A stretch of DNA of 64,000 nt. Source: an uncultured Aureispira sp. (GTDB lineage: Bacteria > Bacteroidota > Bacteroidia > Chitinophagales > Saprospiraceae). A model generated the notes under the pieces. It searched no databases, was not told the origin of the DNA, and worked only from the letters and a program-made list of their open reading frames with translations. The stretch spans positions 44,213 to 108,212 of the forward strand of contig CAJQQM010000040.1 in the NCBI GenBank assembly GCA_905480485.1. The letters are read 5' to 3'. The position numbers were made by a program, and so were the translations under genes. This document shows, piece by piece, positions 40,926-53,300 of the stretch (within the stretch, counting starts at the first letter, position 1; each line of letters begins with the position of its first letter).

Positions 40926-42125
40926 TTAATCATTATCGGTATAGGGCTTTACTTCATTAGATTGTTCGATGGTCGTATTTTCAGCATCAATAGAGGTCAC
41001 AACAAACTCTACCCGTCTGTTTAGTTGCCTACCTTCGGCTACATTATTATCGGCAATTGGCTTTTTTTCTCCATAACCAATATACTTCATACGTTCGGAA
41101 TCTATCCCATTTTCCACTAAGTATTCAAAAACAGATTTAGTTCGATTTTCGGATAAATTTTGATTGTATGAATCGTTCCCTCGGCTATCAGTATGTCCGT
41201 GTATTTCGATTTGCATAGAGGGGTATTCCATCATAAGACTTACCAATTCATTGAGTTGTTCGTTAGACTCAGACAAAAGCGCCCATTTTGCTGTTTCAAA
41301 AAACACACGATCTAATTTGATGACGGCGCCTACCTTAGGCGGTTCGGGTACAGGTTCGGGTTCGGGTTCGGGTTCGACAGTTGTTGCACACAGCATTACA
41401 TCATCTATAAGATAATAAGAGTTGTTAAAGGCTTTTTCATCGGCCGTTATTTGAGGGGCATCTTTTGCTTCAATCATTTTGGTTTTATCATTGCCAAAGA
41501 AATTGCCTATACAAATGTATTCTGATCGATTTGGGGATACAAAAGTGAAAGAAATGCGCTGCCAAGTTCGTCCTTTTTCGTTAATGAGGGCATCGTAATT
41601 AAAATCGGGTTTGATTTTAGTGAGTGGTAAATAGCCTTCTTCACTCAGCCATGTGGGCGATAAAGCAACGCCTAAATTATTGGAGATGTATTTAGATTGA
41701 CGCGCCCTGCAGGCCCAAAATTCGCAGTAATACTCCTCCCCTTTTTTCAGGGGTTTTTTAAGCTTTATCTGCAAATACTCCCGATAGGTATCGTCGCGTT
41801 CTGACTCGGGGTTGTGCGTTAGTATTCCAGCCATTTTATAGCCTGAGCGCGGCTTATCCAAATCAATTCCGTAGTCTCTTTTGGCTTTTTTGATTTGAGA
41901 AGGGAGCGCTATTTTAATGTCGGGAGTTGTTTGAGTTGGACTTTTCCAGCCTACGACATTGTATCTAAAAATCCCGGAACCATCTACATCTGACTCTGGC
42001 CGACGTCCAATTAAAGCCTCGAAATCTGGATTTGGGACTAAATTGATATCGTGTCCTTCGGGTGGTTGTGCCTGACTAAATTGATAGCTTAAAAAAAATA
42101 GAATGAGTAAAAAAAAGTAGTTCAT
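40926..42125 (-). CDS. OmpA family outer membrane protein
   Basis: C-terminal OmpA domain IEIHGHTDSRGNDSYNQNLSENRTKSVFEYL; PEPEPEPVPEP linker; signal peptide. Confidence 0.92.
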   Translation of the reverse strand: MNYFFLLILFFLSYQFSQAQPPEGHDINLVPNPDFEALIGRRPESDVDGSGIFRYNVVGWKSPTQTTPDIKIALPSQIKKAKRDYGIDLDKPRSGYKMAGILTHNPESERDDTYREYLQIKLKKPLKKGEEYYCEFWACRARQSKYISNNLGVALSPTWLSEEGYLPLTKIKPDFNYDALINEKGRTWQRISFTFVSPNRSEYICIGNFFGNDKTKMIEAKDAPQITADEKAFNNSYYLIDDVMLCATTVEPEPEPEPVPEPPKVGAVIKLDRVFFETAKWALLSESNEQLNELVSLMMEYPSMQIEIHGHTDSRGNDSYNQNLSENRTKSVFEYLVENGIDSERMKYIGYGEKKPIADNNVAEGRQLNRRVEFVVTSIDAENTTIEQSNEVKPYTDND

Positions 42126-42246
42126 ATTGACTATAATTAAGCGGCTAAAGCGGCTGTTTTAACCGGAGGTATTAGGAGATTCATTCAATATAAAAACAAA
42201 CACTTGAAACAAAAAACTAAATTAACTTTTATTTAATTGGTTTGTT

Positions 42247-43290
42247 TTAATCTGATGCATCACAATCAACAATACATTGCCCCGAGCGATCTATATAATA
42301 CCATTTGTTGTTTTTAAAAACTCTTGCTTTTCCTGCCTCAAAAGCCTCTGCAAACATAAAATCTCCAGGAATAACGACCTTGCCTTGCCTATTGATATAG
42401 TTCCATCGTTGATTTTGCATTTGAACATTCGCCAAACCCTCATTGAAGGGGTGACGACTTGGGTCGGGCAAAAAGAAATTAATTCCAATAAACTGAGGCG
42501 CAATCACGACTTTCAACGCTTTATTCATAAACCCCCATAAACCATCCTCATTCAAATAAGCTGCCAATCCTTCATTAAAGCAATGAATTTCGGCATATTC
42601 GGCTGCAACTAGCACATTTCCTTGTACATCCAAGAGGCCTTTTTTTCCTTCTTTTTCATCATAAAAAACGATAGACCCTTCGTTGACTACACCTAAATCG
42701 GCGTATCTAAACGGAATTGTAAGAACCATTTTTTTATTAATTAAACCATAACGACCATTTTTGGAAACAACAGCATACCCTTCAAAAAACCCATTAAACG
42801 AATCAAATTTTGTACTGTCTTTGTTGCTTTGCTGAGCACAATTGACGCGTAATAGTTGTAGCCCATTTATTTTATTTCTAAATTCGGACCCCTGTTGTAT
42901 TGTTAAATCCTCTTCTTTTAGGGTCCATTGTTCGTATACAGTTGACGTATTTTCAGGCGTTCGATATTCATTTGTAGTAAGTTCAACTTTAACAGAAGAA
43001 CCATTAATTTGACCCAACACTTTCACGAGCGTAACTTGTTGGTTTTTTATCTGAATACGAGACCCTTTTCCCTCTAATCTGTTCCCACTAATATGCAAAG
43101 CATACCGTTCTTCGTATTCAGCATCAGCTATTTGGTAACAATATCCTACGGTGGTATCAAACTGGTGCGTTGGCGGAATATCTTCAAAGATAATCCCACC
43201 TTCGGCAAGATTTGTTTCATTGTTGCAAGCATTTAGGAATAAACTGCTAATTAAACAAAGGACTAGATTCTTAAGATAATGTAGATTCAT
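42247..43290 (-). CDS. WG-repeat lipoprotein
   Basis: Lipobox LNAC; WG repeats RYGLINKKMVLTIPFRYADL, LWGFMNKALKVVIAPQF, NYINRQGKVVIPGDF. Confidence 0.85.
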   Translation of the reverse strand: MNLHYLKNLVLCLISSLFLNACNNETNLAEGGIIFEDIPPTHQFDTTVGYCYQIADAEYEERYALHISGNRLEGKGSRIQIKNQQVTLVKVLGQINGSSVKVELTTNEYRTPENTSTVYEQWTLKEEDLTIQQGSEFRNKINGLQLLRVNCAQQSNKDSTKFDSFNGFFEGYAVVSKNGRYGLINKKMVLTIPFRYADLGVVNEGSIVFYDEKEGKKGLLDVQGNVLVAAEYAEIHCFNEGLAAYLNEDGLWGFMNKALKVVIAPQFIGINFFLPDPSRHPFNEGLANVQMQNQRWNYINRQGKVVIPGDFMFAEAFEAGKARVFKNNKWYYIDRSGQCIVDCDASD

Positions 43291-43434
43291 TTAAAGTTTG
43301 TTCGTTTTTTTGATTTTAAATAACTATTTTGAGGCACAAATAATGGGCCATTATAGGCTGATAAAGACGAATATAAGCCTTTATATACTGCTTCAAAACA
43401 TATACAACAATTTTCAAAATTTTAATTAAAAAAA

Positions 43435-45099
43435 ATGTTTAAATCAACTTTGAATTGGATAGCAGCTTTTGCTATTATCACCCTTATTTCCTTGAGTTCT
43501 TGCAGTGATACAACGCCGAGCGCGCAAGGAGTCGAAAACTCAATCCCGGCTAATGCAAGCATGGTCATGTTAATGAACACCAAGCAGCTTTTCGAGAAAG
43601 CCGATATGGAGGCTCTTATTAAAACGAGTTTTTACCAGGATATGCTTACTGAACTAGAAAAAGAATCCTCGGAGGCCAAGGCTTTTTTTGAAGACCCTGC
43701 TTCTACGGGATTTGACCTAAACAGCAACATGGGTATTTATGCCGCTATCAACAAAGAAAAGGAAGAAAACTTAGGGCTCGAATTTGCCCTTATGTTGCCT
43801 GTCTCTGACATTACTAAAATAGAAGCTATTCTTGAAAAAGCCTACGAAAAAGAGAAACTCCCTGTAAGCAAAGAAGAGAACTACACAAAAGTTAGCATCA
43901 ATAATAAAACATTTTTGATCTATAACGACCAATTACTAGCTATTACTAATTTTGGCGAAGCTGCACAGATTGATGCAATACTGAATCCTTCAGGCGATAA
44001 CATTCGCTCAAACGAAAATTTTAACAAGCATTTCAAAGAAGGTAAAGATGCCATGTTTTGGATGAAAGCGGATGAAATTGTCGCTTCTGTAATGAAGGAA
44101 AATAATTCAGAGGCTAAACTTAAGAGTGGACTCGCAATGGCCCAACTTTCCGAAAGCATTTTGACCGATAACTTTATGTCTGCCTACTATGACTTTCAGA
44201 AAGGAGAGATTGATGCAGGTGTAAACTTCGACTTTAGCCCAGCTTTGGTGGAAGAAATGGGTGATTTTATGGCTTCTGAACTAGCGGTTGACTACTCTAA
44301 ATACATTCCACAAGAAAATCTAGGTATGGCTGCTTCTTTGGGTATTGACCCCGCAGGTATCCTCAATTTTATTTCAAAGCGCGGCTTTGATAAAATGATC
44401 GACGGTCAACTTAAAATGTTCCAATTAGATTTAGCCTCTATCAAAGATGGCATTACCGGAGACATGGCAATGGCTGCCTACCCTTCAATTTCTGAGGGAA
44501 AAGAACCTCAGATAATCATGGCACTCGGTGTTAAAGACAAAGCCTTTGTTCAAGGCTTGGTCGACAAGTATGGTGTTTTAGCTGGTATTGTAAAAGATGG
44601 CGAACATTATGTTATGATGGGTGGACAATCTATGGATGACCCTGATAAGGAACCTTCAAAAGTGGTATTACACCTAAAAGATGATGTACTTTTGGCTTCT
44701 AACTCTATGGACTTAATCAACAAGTCGTTGAAAGAGGGTTCGAATGAGATACTCGCTGAAATGCAAAAAGGATGGATGGGTATGTATTTCAATTATGATT
44801 CTTTTAAAAAGTACGAAGATCAATTGATGAATTCTATGATGGATGCTTCCGACATTGCCTTATCAAAAATGTTGATAGAATACAACGAACTAAAGGACAT
44901 CAGAATTCTTTGCAAGGGTAGCAACATAGCACTAAAAACATCTTTGCAGAGTTCAGATATAAATAGCCTCAAACGTTTGATAGAGATTGCCAATAAGGTT
45001 TACGAAGATCGCGAGACAATAATGGAAGAGATAGAAAAAAGCTTAGATGCTGAAGATGAATTTGAAGGATTCGAGGAGGAGTTTGGAGAAACACTCTAA
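43435..45099 (+). CDS. DUF4836 family lipoprotein
   Basis: Lipobox SLSSC; IPANASMVMLMNTKQLFEKAD start typical of the family. Confidence 0.82.
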   Translation: MFKSTLNWIAAFAIITLISLSSCSDTTPSAQGVENSIPANASMVMLMNTKQLFEKADMEALIKTSFYQDMLTELEKESSEAKAFFEDPASTGFDLNSNMGIYAAINKEKEENLGLEFALMLPVSDITKIEAILEKAYEKEKLPVSKEENYTKVSINNKTFLIYNDQLLAITNFGEAAQIDAILNPSGDNIRSNENFNKHFKEGKDAMFWMKADEIVASVMKENNSEAKLKSGLAMAQLSESILTDNFMSAYYDFQKGEIDAGVNFDFSPALVEEMGDFMASELAVDYSKYIPQENLGMAASLGIDPAGILNFISKRGFDKMIDGQLKMFQLDLASIKDGITGDMAMAAYPSISEGKEPQIIMALGVKDKAFVQGLVDKYGVLAGIVKDGEHYVMMGGQSMDDPDKEPSKVVLHLKDDVLLASNSMDLINKSLKEGSNEILAEMQKGWMGMYFNYDSFKKYEDQLMNSMMDASDIALSKMLIEYNELKDIRILCKGSNIALKTSLQSSDINSLKRLIEIANKVYEDRETIMEEIEKSLDAEDEFEGFEEEFGETL

Positions 45100-45122
45100 A
45101 TTAATCCACAAATAGTTACACC

Positions 45123-45158
45123 AAAAAAGCTACTGAGATAATCAGTAGCTTTTTTTTT
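45123..45158. terminator. Bidirectional terminator
   Basis: AAAAAAGCTACTGA-N5-TCAGTAGCTTTTTTTTT. Confidence 0.8.
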
Positions 45159-46572
45159 AACATTCAGGTACAACAACGGAAACATTTACCGCTAACCCTC
45201 CCTCTGAAGTTTCTTTGTATTTTTCGTGCATATCGACAGCCGTTTGTTTCATGGTCTGAATAACATTATCTAGGCTAACCTTTGTTTTTTTAGGATCAGA
45301 AGTGAGTGCTATCTGACAAGCAGTTAATGCTTTCATAGCCCCCATTGTATTTCGTTCAATACAAGGCACTTGCACCAAACCTTTAATAGGGTCACAAGTA
45401 AGCCCTAAATGATGTTCCATAGCTATTTCGGCAGCAATAAGCACTTGTTCGGCGCTACCTCCCAAACATTCTGTTAATCCAGCAGCGGCCATAGCAGAGG
45501 AAACGCCAATTTCAGCCTGACAGCCACCCATAGCTGCTGATATAGTAGACCCCTTTTTAAATAAACTTCCTATCTCGGAAGCCGTCAACAAAAACCGAAT
45601 AATATCTTTTTCTCCTTGATTAGGATAGAAACTAATATAAAACATCAATATAGCAGGAATAACCCCAGCCGCCCCATTTGTGGGGGCCGTCACAACCCGC
45701 CCAAAATCAGCATTCTCTTCGTTTACGGCTAGGGCAAAACAGCTTATCCAATTGACGACATTGGTAAAAGAAGGATTGACCACCTTTATCAAATTCATCC
45801 AATCATCCAAATCTTTAGTATGTACTCCATTCAACAGTTTTTCGTTAAAACGATGTGCCCTACGTTCTACATCTAATCCACCAGGTAGTACACCTTTTGT
45901 ATGACATCCCCTGTGAATACAAGCTGCCATTGTCGTCCATATTTCCATCAAACCCTTAGTAATTGCTGATTTTTTACGCAGTGACAATTCATTTTGCATA
46001 ACAATTTCAGAAATAGACATTCTAGTTTTTTTAACCCATTTTTTCAAGTCCTTTTCATCTTTGATTGGATAAGGAAATTGAACTGTTTTTGGGGCCGGAA
46101 TTTCTGTGGCACCATCTTGTTGAACAAAGCCACCTCCGACCGAATAAAAAGTAGCTTCTACGCTTGTACCGTTGGCTAAATTAGCTTTGAAAGTAAGTGC
46201 ATTAGGATGAGCAGGCAAATTTTTATAGACAAAAACTAGGTGTTCTTCAGGCAAAAAAGGAATAGCAAATTGCCCTTTTAATTCAATGAGTTGTTTGTCG
46301 TAAACAGTTTGAATGTATTTGTTTATTTTTTTTGTTTTAATTGTTTTAGGGTCGTAGCCCATAAGCCCTAGCATTACTGCTATGTCGGTACCATGCCCTC
46401 TCCCTGTCTTGGCCAAAGAACCATACAGCTTAATCTGCATATCTACAACTAAGCTGACATCTACTTGTTCAAGAAATCGCAAAGCGGCTACCCAAGGACC
46501 CATTGTGTGTGAGGATGAAGGACCAACGCCAATTTTTAATATATCAAAAACACTTATTTGTTCCATTTTCAA
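45157..46572 (-). CDS. sdaA: L-serine ammonia-lyase (single-chain, Fe-S type)
   Basis: [56 protein letters not shown]. Confidence 0.95.
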   Translation of the reverse strand: MKMEQISVFDILKIGVGPSSSHTMGPWVAALRFLEQVDVSLVVDMQIKLYGSLAKTGRGHGTDIAVMLGLMGYDPKTIKTKKINKYIQTVYDKQLIELKGQFAIPFLPEEHLVFVYKNLPAHPNALTFKANLANGTSVEATFYSVGGGFVQQDGATEIPAPKTVQFPYPIKDEKDLKKWVKKTRMSISEIVMQNELSLRKKSAITKGLMEIWTTMAACIHRGCHTKGVLPGGLDVERRAHRFNEKLLNGVHTKDLDDWMNLIKVVNPSFTNVVNWISCFALAVNEENADFGRVVTAPTNGAAGVIPAILMFYISFYPNQGEKDIIRFLLTASEIGSLFKKGSTISAAMGGCQAEIGVSSAMAAAGLTECLGGSAEQVLIAAEIAMEHHLGLTCDPIKGLVQVPCIERNTMGAMKALTACQIALTSDPKKTKVSLDNVIQTMKQTAVDMHEKYKETSEGGLAVNVSVVVPEC

Positions 46573-46755
46573 AACCTTAATTTAAATAATAGGATAAAGA
46601 TAGACTAGGGTACTTATAATTGTATAATAAATGTATATATTTTTTGAGACGTATACAATCCATACAACCAATACTGACTTGATGCGTTATAATCCTTAGG
46701 AATCTCTTAATTTTGAAAGCTTTGCAAAAAATTCAAAGAAAATATGCTGGTCTGC

Positions 46756-46789
46756 AAAAAAAAGCCCTTTAAGCATAAACTTAAAGGGC
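46756..46789 (-). terminator. Terminator downstream of tRNA-Gly
   Basis: Minus strand GCCCTTTAAG-TTTATG-CTTAAAGGGC followed by T-run. Confidence 0.85.
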
Positions 46790-46797
46790 CTTTGAAG

Positions 46798-46870
46798 AGC
46801 GAAAAACGAGACTCGAACTCGCGACCCCAACCTTGGCAAGGTTGTGCTCTACCAACTGAGCTATTTTCGC
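46798..46870 (-). tRNA. tRNA-Gly(GCC)
   Basis: Minus strand GCGAAAATAGCTCAGTTGGTAGAGCACAACCTTGCCAAGGTTGGGGTCGCGAGTTCGAGTCTCGTTTTTCGCT; 7-bp acceptor stem, D-arm, anticodon loop TTGCCAA, T-arm; CCA not encoded. Confidence 0.95.
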
Positions 46871-47069
46871 TTAATGCGTTGCAAATATAGATTATTTGTA
46901 TAAAATGACAAATATTTTCTAACAATTTTTATGATAAATCCAATTTTTTTGTGAATTTTATGGGTCTGACAAGTATACAGCTACACATACATTTTCCCCA
47001 CACAAATTGTCGCACCTATTCAATAACACGCACTTAATATCTTAAATTTGAGTGTCTAACTTTTCTTTT

Positions 47070-49454
47070 ATGAAATTTAATTTTTGTTTACTTTGTCTAT
47101 GTTTCATGTTTGGGTCTACTTTTAGCGCTTCCGCTCAGCTAGCCGATTTCAATGTTACAGAAGTATCTAACCTGCCCTATACACAAGATTTAAACGATAT
47201 TTGGGGATATGTAGACAATAGCGGAATTGAGTACGCTTTGGTTGGGACCAAAACAGGCACCTCTATTGTAAGCCTAGCCAACCCCGCTAGTCCTTCTGAA
47301 ATTTTATTCATACCAGGATTCAATTCTATTTGGAGGGATTTAAAAACATGGGGAGATTTTGCCTACGTAACCTGCGACCAAGGACAAGATGGCTTGCTTA
47401 TTATCGACCTGTCACCCTTGCCTTCCGGCACGCCTACCTATCAGTTTTGGCGTCCTGAATTGACCATTAACGGAAATACCGACACCCTTAATAAAGCACA
47501 TAATTTGTACATAGACGAAAACGGTTATTGCTATATAGCAGGTTCGAACATTAGTTCAGGTGAAACGTTTATTTTAGATGTTCAATCGACACCCGGAGTA
47601 CCTATCCTTACCGACGCAACCCTCGCTATTTATGCCCACGACGCCTACGCCCGAGGAGACACTCTATGGACTTCCGACATCAACGATGGTACTTTTTCAG
47701 TATATGATGTTAGTAACAAAAACAACATTAGTTTTTTGGCCAATCAGACCACGCCTAGAGATTTTTGCCACAATGCGTGGATTTCTGATGATGGGAATAG
47801 TTTGTTTACGACTGACGAAAAATCGGGGGCATGGATTGGCTCCTATGATGTTTCTGACATGGGTAACATATCTGAGATTGATCGATGGAGAACCCCGAAT
47901 CCAAGTACCATTCCACACAATGTACACACCTATAATGATTATTTAGTGATTTCCTACTACACTGATGGATTGATAATACTAGATGCAAGCCGCCCTAATA
48001 ACCTTATTGAAGTAGGCCGCTACGATACCTATTTTGCCCAACCTGAAACGGGCTTTTATGGTGCTTGGGGGGCTTACCCCTTTAGCCCGTCGGGTTCTAT
48101 TTATATATCTGACATTAATTCAGGATTGTATGTGCTTCAGCCCAATTACCAACGAGCTTGTTGGTTGGAAGGACAAGTAACAGACCAACAAAGCGGGGCC
48201 AATTTATTTGATGTACAAGTTAATATCATCAACCACCAACAAGAGGATAATACCGACCTGAACGGTCTATACAAAACAGGAACTGGATTATCGGGCACCT
48301 ATACCGTTGAATACAAGAAAGCAGGTTATATACCTCAAACATTAAGTGTAATATTAAGTAATGGAGTACTTACTACTCAAAATGTTCAATTGGTCCCTGC
48401 TATAGCATTTACAATCAATGGGCAGGTTGTTGATAGCATCGATCAAAACATTGGAATTCCAAATGCAAAAATCAGAATGACAAGTTCCTTGTACGACTAT
48501 ACAGTTAATGCCGATGCAAATGGAAACTTTAATGCAACTATATTCCCGGATAATGACTACGAAATTGTTGCAGGCAACTGGGGCAATCATGCACGACAAT
48601 TTAATATAGATGCAAGTGACTCATCGAACGTTCCTAACTTAATTTTGCCCCTTTTAAAAGGATATAAAGATGAATTTGTCTTGGACTATGGCTGGACAGA
48701 ATCTGGAACTGCAACTACCGGACGTTGGGAAAGGGGCGTACCTGAAAATGTCAGTAGCTGGCAAGGTACTGTACTGCCCGACGAAGGAGATATTGTAGGG
48801 GATATTGGAACATCCTGTTTGATAACTGGCAACAACGGAAACGGACAACATGGTGCTGATGACATTGATAATGGCTATACTACGATAGCCTCGCCGGTTA
48901 TGGATTTATCTAATTACAGCGACCCTCACCTCAATTTTTATTATTTTATGAATGTCAACTGGCCGGCTAGTCCCTTGGATAGTTTTGTTGTATCTATGAC
49001 GAATGGTAGCACATTTGCTACCTTGATGTTCACGACAACACCTAATTATGAATGGTCTACAAATCAAAAAATACGCATCAAAGACTACATCAATTTGAGT
49101 TCAAATATGCGTGTATACTTTAAAGGGAACGATGACAGTCAAACTGCCATGGAACTTCTGGTTGATTGGTTTGAAATAACTGATACCGTTACCACTTCTG
49201 GCTTAAGTCTAGAGGGTAATGAGATTGAATTAAACTATTACCCCAACCCCTTCAAGCAGCAAATAAACATTGAATACCAAACCAATCAACAAACAAAAGC
49301 ACTTGGTTATCGCGTATTTAACAGCCTTGGTCAATCCATTGAAAATGGTTGGTGTGCGGATAATGCCGGTATCCTTAGCTTGGGTCAAGGCTGGGATAGT
49401 GGTATTTATATTGTAGAAATTGGTCAGAAGCGGATTAAAGTAATCAAACGATAA
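47070..49454 (+). CDS. Choice-of-anchor B (LVIVD repeat) secreted protein with T9SS C-terminal sorting domain
   Basis: Signal peptide; DLKTWGDFAYVTCDQGQDGLLIIDLS, DYLVISYYTDGLIILDASRP; C-terminus ELNYYPNPFKQQINIEY...GIYIVEIGQKRIKVIKR. Confidence 0.9.
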   Translation: MKFNFCLLCLCFMFGSTFSASAQLADFNVTEVSNLPYTQDLNDIWGYVDNSGIEYALVGTKTGTSIVSLANPASPSEILFIPGFNSIWRDLKTWGDFAYVTCDQGQDGLLIIDLSPLPSGTPTYQFWRPELTINGNTDTLNKAHNLYIDENGYCYIAGSNISSGETFILDVQSTPGVPILTDATLAIYAHDAYARGDTLWTSDINDGTFSVYDVSNKNNISFLANQTTPRDFCHNAWISDDGNSLFTTDEKSGAWIGSYDVSDMGNISEIDRWRTPNPSTIPHNVHTYNDYLVISYYTDGLIILDASRPNNLIEVGRYDTYFAQPETGFYGAWGAYPFSPSGSIYISDINSGLYVLQPNYQRACWLEGQVTDQQSGANLFDVQVNIINHQQEDNTDLNGLYKTGTGLSGTYTVEYKKAGYIPQTLSVILSNGVLTTQNVQLVPAIAFTINGQVVDSIDQNIGIPNAKIRMTSSLYDYTVNADANGNFNATIFPDNDYEIVAGNWGNHARQFNIDASDSSNVPNLILPLLKGYKDEFVLDYGWTESGTATTGRWERGVPENVSSWQGTVLPDEGDIVGDIGTSCLITGNNGNGQHGADDIDNGYTTIASPVMDLSNYSDPHLNFYYFMNVNWPASPLDSFVVSMTNGSTFATLMFTTTPNYEWSTNQKIRIKDYINLSSNMRVYFKGNDDSQTAMELLVDWFEITDTVTTSGLSLEGNEIELNYYPNPFKQQINIEYQTNQQTKALGYRVFNSLGQSIENGWCADNAGILSLGQGWDSGIYIVEIGQKRIKVIKR

Positions 49455-49471
49455 GCTGGAGATATCTATTT

Positions 49472-49506
49472 AAAAAAGCCGTGAGTACCTACTCATGGCT
49501 TTTTTT
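49472..49506 (+). terminator. Intrinsic terminator
   Basis: AAAAAAGCCgTGAGTA-cc-TACTCAtGGCTTTTTT. Confidence 0.75.
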
Positions 49507-49818
49507 GTTTACTAAAACCTACAATGGCGCACACCAAAAACGACTTTAATTGCATCTATTCAGATAAGACTTAGGCTCCAAAGTAATGATACTTTTTGGT
49601 AATACTTAGGCAGTTTTTAGAAAAAAAACTTCCGGGGTTCGATTCGGCTAGAGATGTATAGGTAGAACATGCTAAAAGGTCATTGAATGATAATATTTAC
49701 GATTTATGCGCTCAAAAATTACCAAAAAACAGCAATACTTTCGATATTGTTGTGTATTTCAATACTGAAGACAAAACGGTATTTTCAATTATTTTTTTTA
49801 ATCAAAAAAATTTAAATA

Positions 49819-50364
49819 ATGCGCTATTTATACAGTATAGCAGTAATTTTTTGTGTTGGCTGCGGAGACGGTCTTCAATACCAAGCGGACAAATACGTGA
49901 GCTATGAATCGATGGACGAAATGGTTTCTCAAATTGTAGAATGCATCAAAAATGAAGATGCTACATCCTTACTAAAAATACTTGACAACGATGCATTGAT
50001 AATAGACTTATTAAAACAATCTAAGGGGCAAGATGCGTTAAGGACCAAGGCTTATTTAAATTCTAAACAAGGCCAACGCAATTATAGCCTAGACCAAATG
50101 AATAAAAAAGAACGCATACGCATTTTTTTGAACAAAGGCATTCAGCAACAACTTAGCTTAAATCCCTCTGCCTTTAAATCGACGGGCTTTGAATTTCAAT
50201 CTGATGCTGATTATGCTAGTGGTGTAGCAGCTAAAATACAAAAGTATCAGATTCGATTGGAAAACGGAGACGACCAACAATATGCCTACGATATTCAGGT
50301 AATATATTGCAAAGGCAAATACCACCTTATTGAAGCTGCAGGATTTTTAAAAGTACAATCCTAA
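49819..50364 (+). CDS. Hypothetical lipoprotein
   Basis: MRYLYSIAVIFCVGCGDG lipobox-like N-terminus. Confidence 0.75.
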   Translation: MRYLYSIAVIFCVGCGDGLQYQADKYVSYESMDEMVSQIVECIKNEDATSLLKILDNDALIIDLLKQSKGQDALRTKAYLNSKQGQRNYSLDQMNKKERIRIFLNKGIQQQLSLNPSAFKSTGFEFQSDADYASGVAAKIQKYQIRLENGDDQQYAYDIQVIYCKGKYHLIEAAGFLKVQS

Positions 50365-50399
50365 AACATTATCGCTTTACCTCATAAATTTATTCAACT

Positions 50400-53300
50400 A
50401 TGCAATCCTTCAAAACGCTACTTTTTTCAGCTTTTTTCCTTTCATTTTCTCTTTTGTGCGATGCACAATCTATTATTAATTATGATAATGAATGGAAAGC
50501 AATCACAAAAGCTGAAAATGAATCTCTCCCCAAAACAGCACTTGAATTAACCGAGAAGTTGTATGAAAAAATCCTGAAAGATGTGTCAAACCCCCTTCGG
50601 CATGGTCAACGCATCAAAGCGCTTATATTTTTGAATAAATTCAAAGCTAGACTGGAAGAAGATGGATTGGTCAAAGCGATATATAGATTTCAGGAGGAAG
50701 AACAGAAGGCCACATTTCCTGTCAAACAAGTATTGCAATCAATGCTAGCTGAAATGTACGACCGATACCTTCGCGAGCATCTATACAAATTTCAAAATCG
50801 AACCACTACAGCCGATTTCAAACAGGAGGATATCCGCAGCTGGGACATCCGTAAAATTACTCAAAAGAGCTATGATTTATATCGTTTAAGTATTGCCAAC
50901 GAAGCGCTTAAAAATATAGCCATAGAAGATATAAGCACTATTATTTCTAAGGGAAGAGGCGTCAAAAATCTACGTCCTTCGCTTTATGATTTTCTGGCAC
51001 ATAGAGCGCTCGATTTTTTTATATCTGACAAATATTACCTGACCAAACCTGCCTATGCCTTTAATCTTAACGATTCCATTTATTTTGCCAATGCTACCAA
51101 TTTTGTTAAACTTAAAATAGCAAGCAAAGACAGCCTTTCTGCCTCCTTTCAAGCCCTAATTTGTTTACAACAACTTACACAATTTCATCATCAAGATAGC
51201 TTATCTGCTGCCCTCATTGATGTTGAGTTGAAGCGCCTAAATTATGTCTACCAAAAAAGTATCTTAATGAATAAAGGCAGGCATTATATCAACAGCCTAC
51301 TTAACTTATACAAGCGCTACCAAAGCGAAGAAAAATCGACAGATATAGCATTCAAAATTGCTAATTATTATAAGAACAAGGGTAATTCCTATCAGTCTGG
51401 CAAATCTGAGCAAAATCGATGGATGCTTAAAAAGGCCTACGAATGGTGCAATAAAGCCCTTGAATCGTTTCCGAAATCATATGGTGCTATCAATTGCCAA
51501 AATCTAAAATACCAAATCGAAAGTAAAAGTCTACGCATAGATACTGAAAAAGTAAACAGTATAAACAGCCCTATTTTATCGTTGATAAGCTATAAAAATC
51601 TTAACAAGGTATTTGTTAAAATGATACCGGTCAGCAAGGAACAGTACCGGCAATTCAATCGCAAATATGGCAAAGAAAAAGTGCAGTTCATCAATCGTAT
51701 GAAGGTAGCGTACTCCTTTAATCAAAAATTAATTAACGATGGTGATTTTCAAAAACACAGCACCGAAGTAGCCATTCCTCCACTCAAAAACGGTCAGTAT
51801 ATCTTGGCAGTTTCAGCCAACAAATCATTTTCGTATGATGAAAACGGCATTGCATACAGTACGTTTTATGTATCTGACCTAGTATTAACGCATCGAAGCA
51901 ATCAAGGTGTCAAGGAATTTTATATAACTGACAGAAACAACGGACGTCCGCTACAAGATGTGAAAGCAGTCTTTTTTGTCAACAAATACAACAGCCTGCT
52001 CCGAAAATATGAAAAAATAAAAATACATACAGCTATTTCGGATAAAAATGGTTGCGTAAAAAGTACGATATACCAAGATAAAAATGCCTATTACCGTAAT
52101 AGGTTCGTAGTACGTTTGACGCGCAACAACGAAGTGCTCGAACTCGATAATAATTACAGCAATTACAAACCCTCCAAACCCTATGAACGTGAAAGAACCC
52201 AATTTTTTCTAGATCGTAAAATTTATCGCCCGGGTCAAACTGTCTATTTCAAAGGTTTGGTCTTAAGCCAAATGTCCGATGGCAAAAATCCGGAGATTGT
52301 CAAAAATGCCCTTCGCTTTGTCGAATTTTATGATGCCAACTACCAATTGGTTTCTAAAGTTGAAGTCCGCAGCAATGAATATGGTACCTTCAATGGTAGC
52401 TTTGTGTGCCCAAGTAGTGGGCTTTTGGGGCAAATGCGTTTGAAAGACAATAAAAACAACAGCACCATCTACTTTGGAGTAGAGGAGTACAAACGTCCCA
52501 AGTTTGAAGTTCAGGCGATGCCCATCACTTCATCCTATACCATAGGAGATACTGTTACCGTTCAGGGGCAGGCAGTTGCCTTTGCAGGCAACAAAATTGA
52601 TGGGGCAAAAGTACAATACCGCGTGTACAGGCAAGCCCGTTTCCCTTATTGGAATTGGCGTTGGGGTTGGAATATTCCCTACAACAGAAGTCGACAAGTG
52701 ATTATTTTTGGGGAAACCAAAACAGATAAAAAAGGCCAATATACCATCCAATTTGCTGCCTTAGCTGACGAAAGCATACCAAAAGACCGGAACCCTGAAT
52801 TTAGTTATGGGGTTGAAGTTACCGTAACCGATATCAACGGCGAAACACACAGCAGCAATAGTAGTGTTCGTGTGGGGTATATTGGTTTGGATATTGACTT
52901 GCAATTGTCCTCCAAAATGGATAGGAAAAGTGATACTACAATCAAAATAAAGAGTCATAACCTCAATTACCAATACGAAGCTTCCAAAGGAAGTATCAAG
53001 ATTGAACAACTAAAAACACCCGGCACCGTATACAAAAAACGACTTTGGGCATTACCTGATTATTTTGTAATGACGGGCAAAGAGTTTCAGCAAAAGTTTC
53101 CACATTATGCTTGGAAATCGGCTAATAACAAAAATACCTGGGACGTAGTTCAGACAGTACTTTCAGACTCTTTCAGTACAGAAAAATCGAAAAAAATCCA
53201 TTTAGACGGTATCGGAAAATGGACACAGGGCTATTACAAAGTAACCCTAAATACTGCCGATAAGAACAACAAATCAATTGAAATAGTAAAATTCTTTACA

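Noticed and set aside
46821-46850. Initial reading of the tRNA as anticodon GGC (Ala) on a Gly body
   Set aside because: Error in reverse-complementing a near-palindrome; correct loop is TTGCCAA, anticodon GCC (Gly).
46707-46925. 72-aa ORF on minus strand
   Set aside because: It reads straight through the tRNA-Gly gene and its terminator.
49630-49660. tRNA T-arm-like string GGGGTTCGATTCGG
   Set aside because: No matching stem, acceptor or anticodon arm nearby; likely coincidence.
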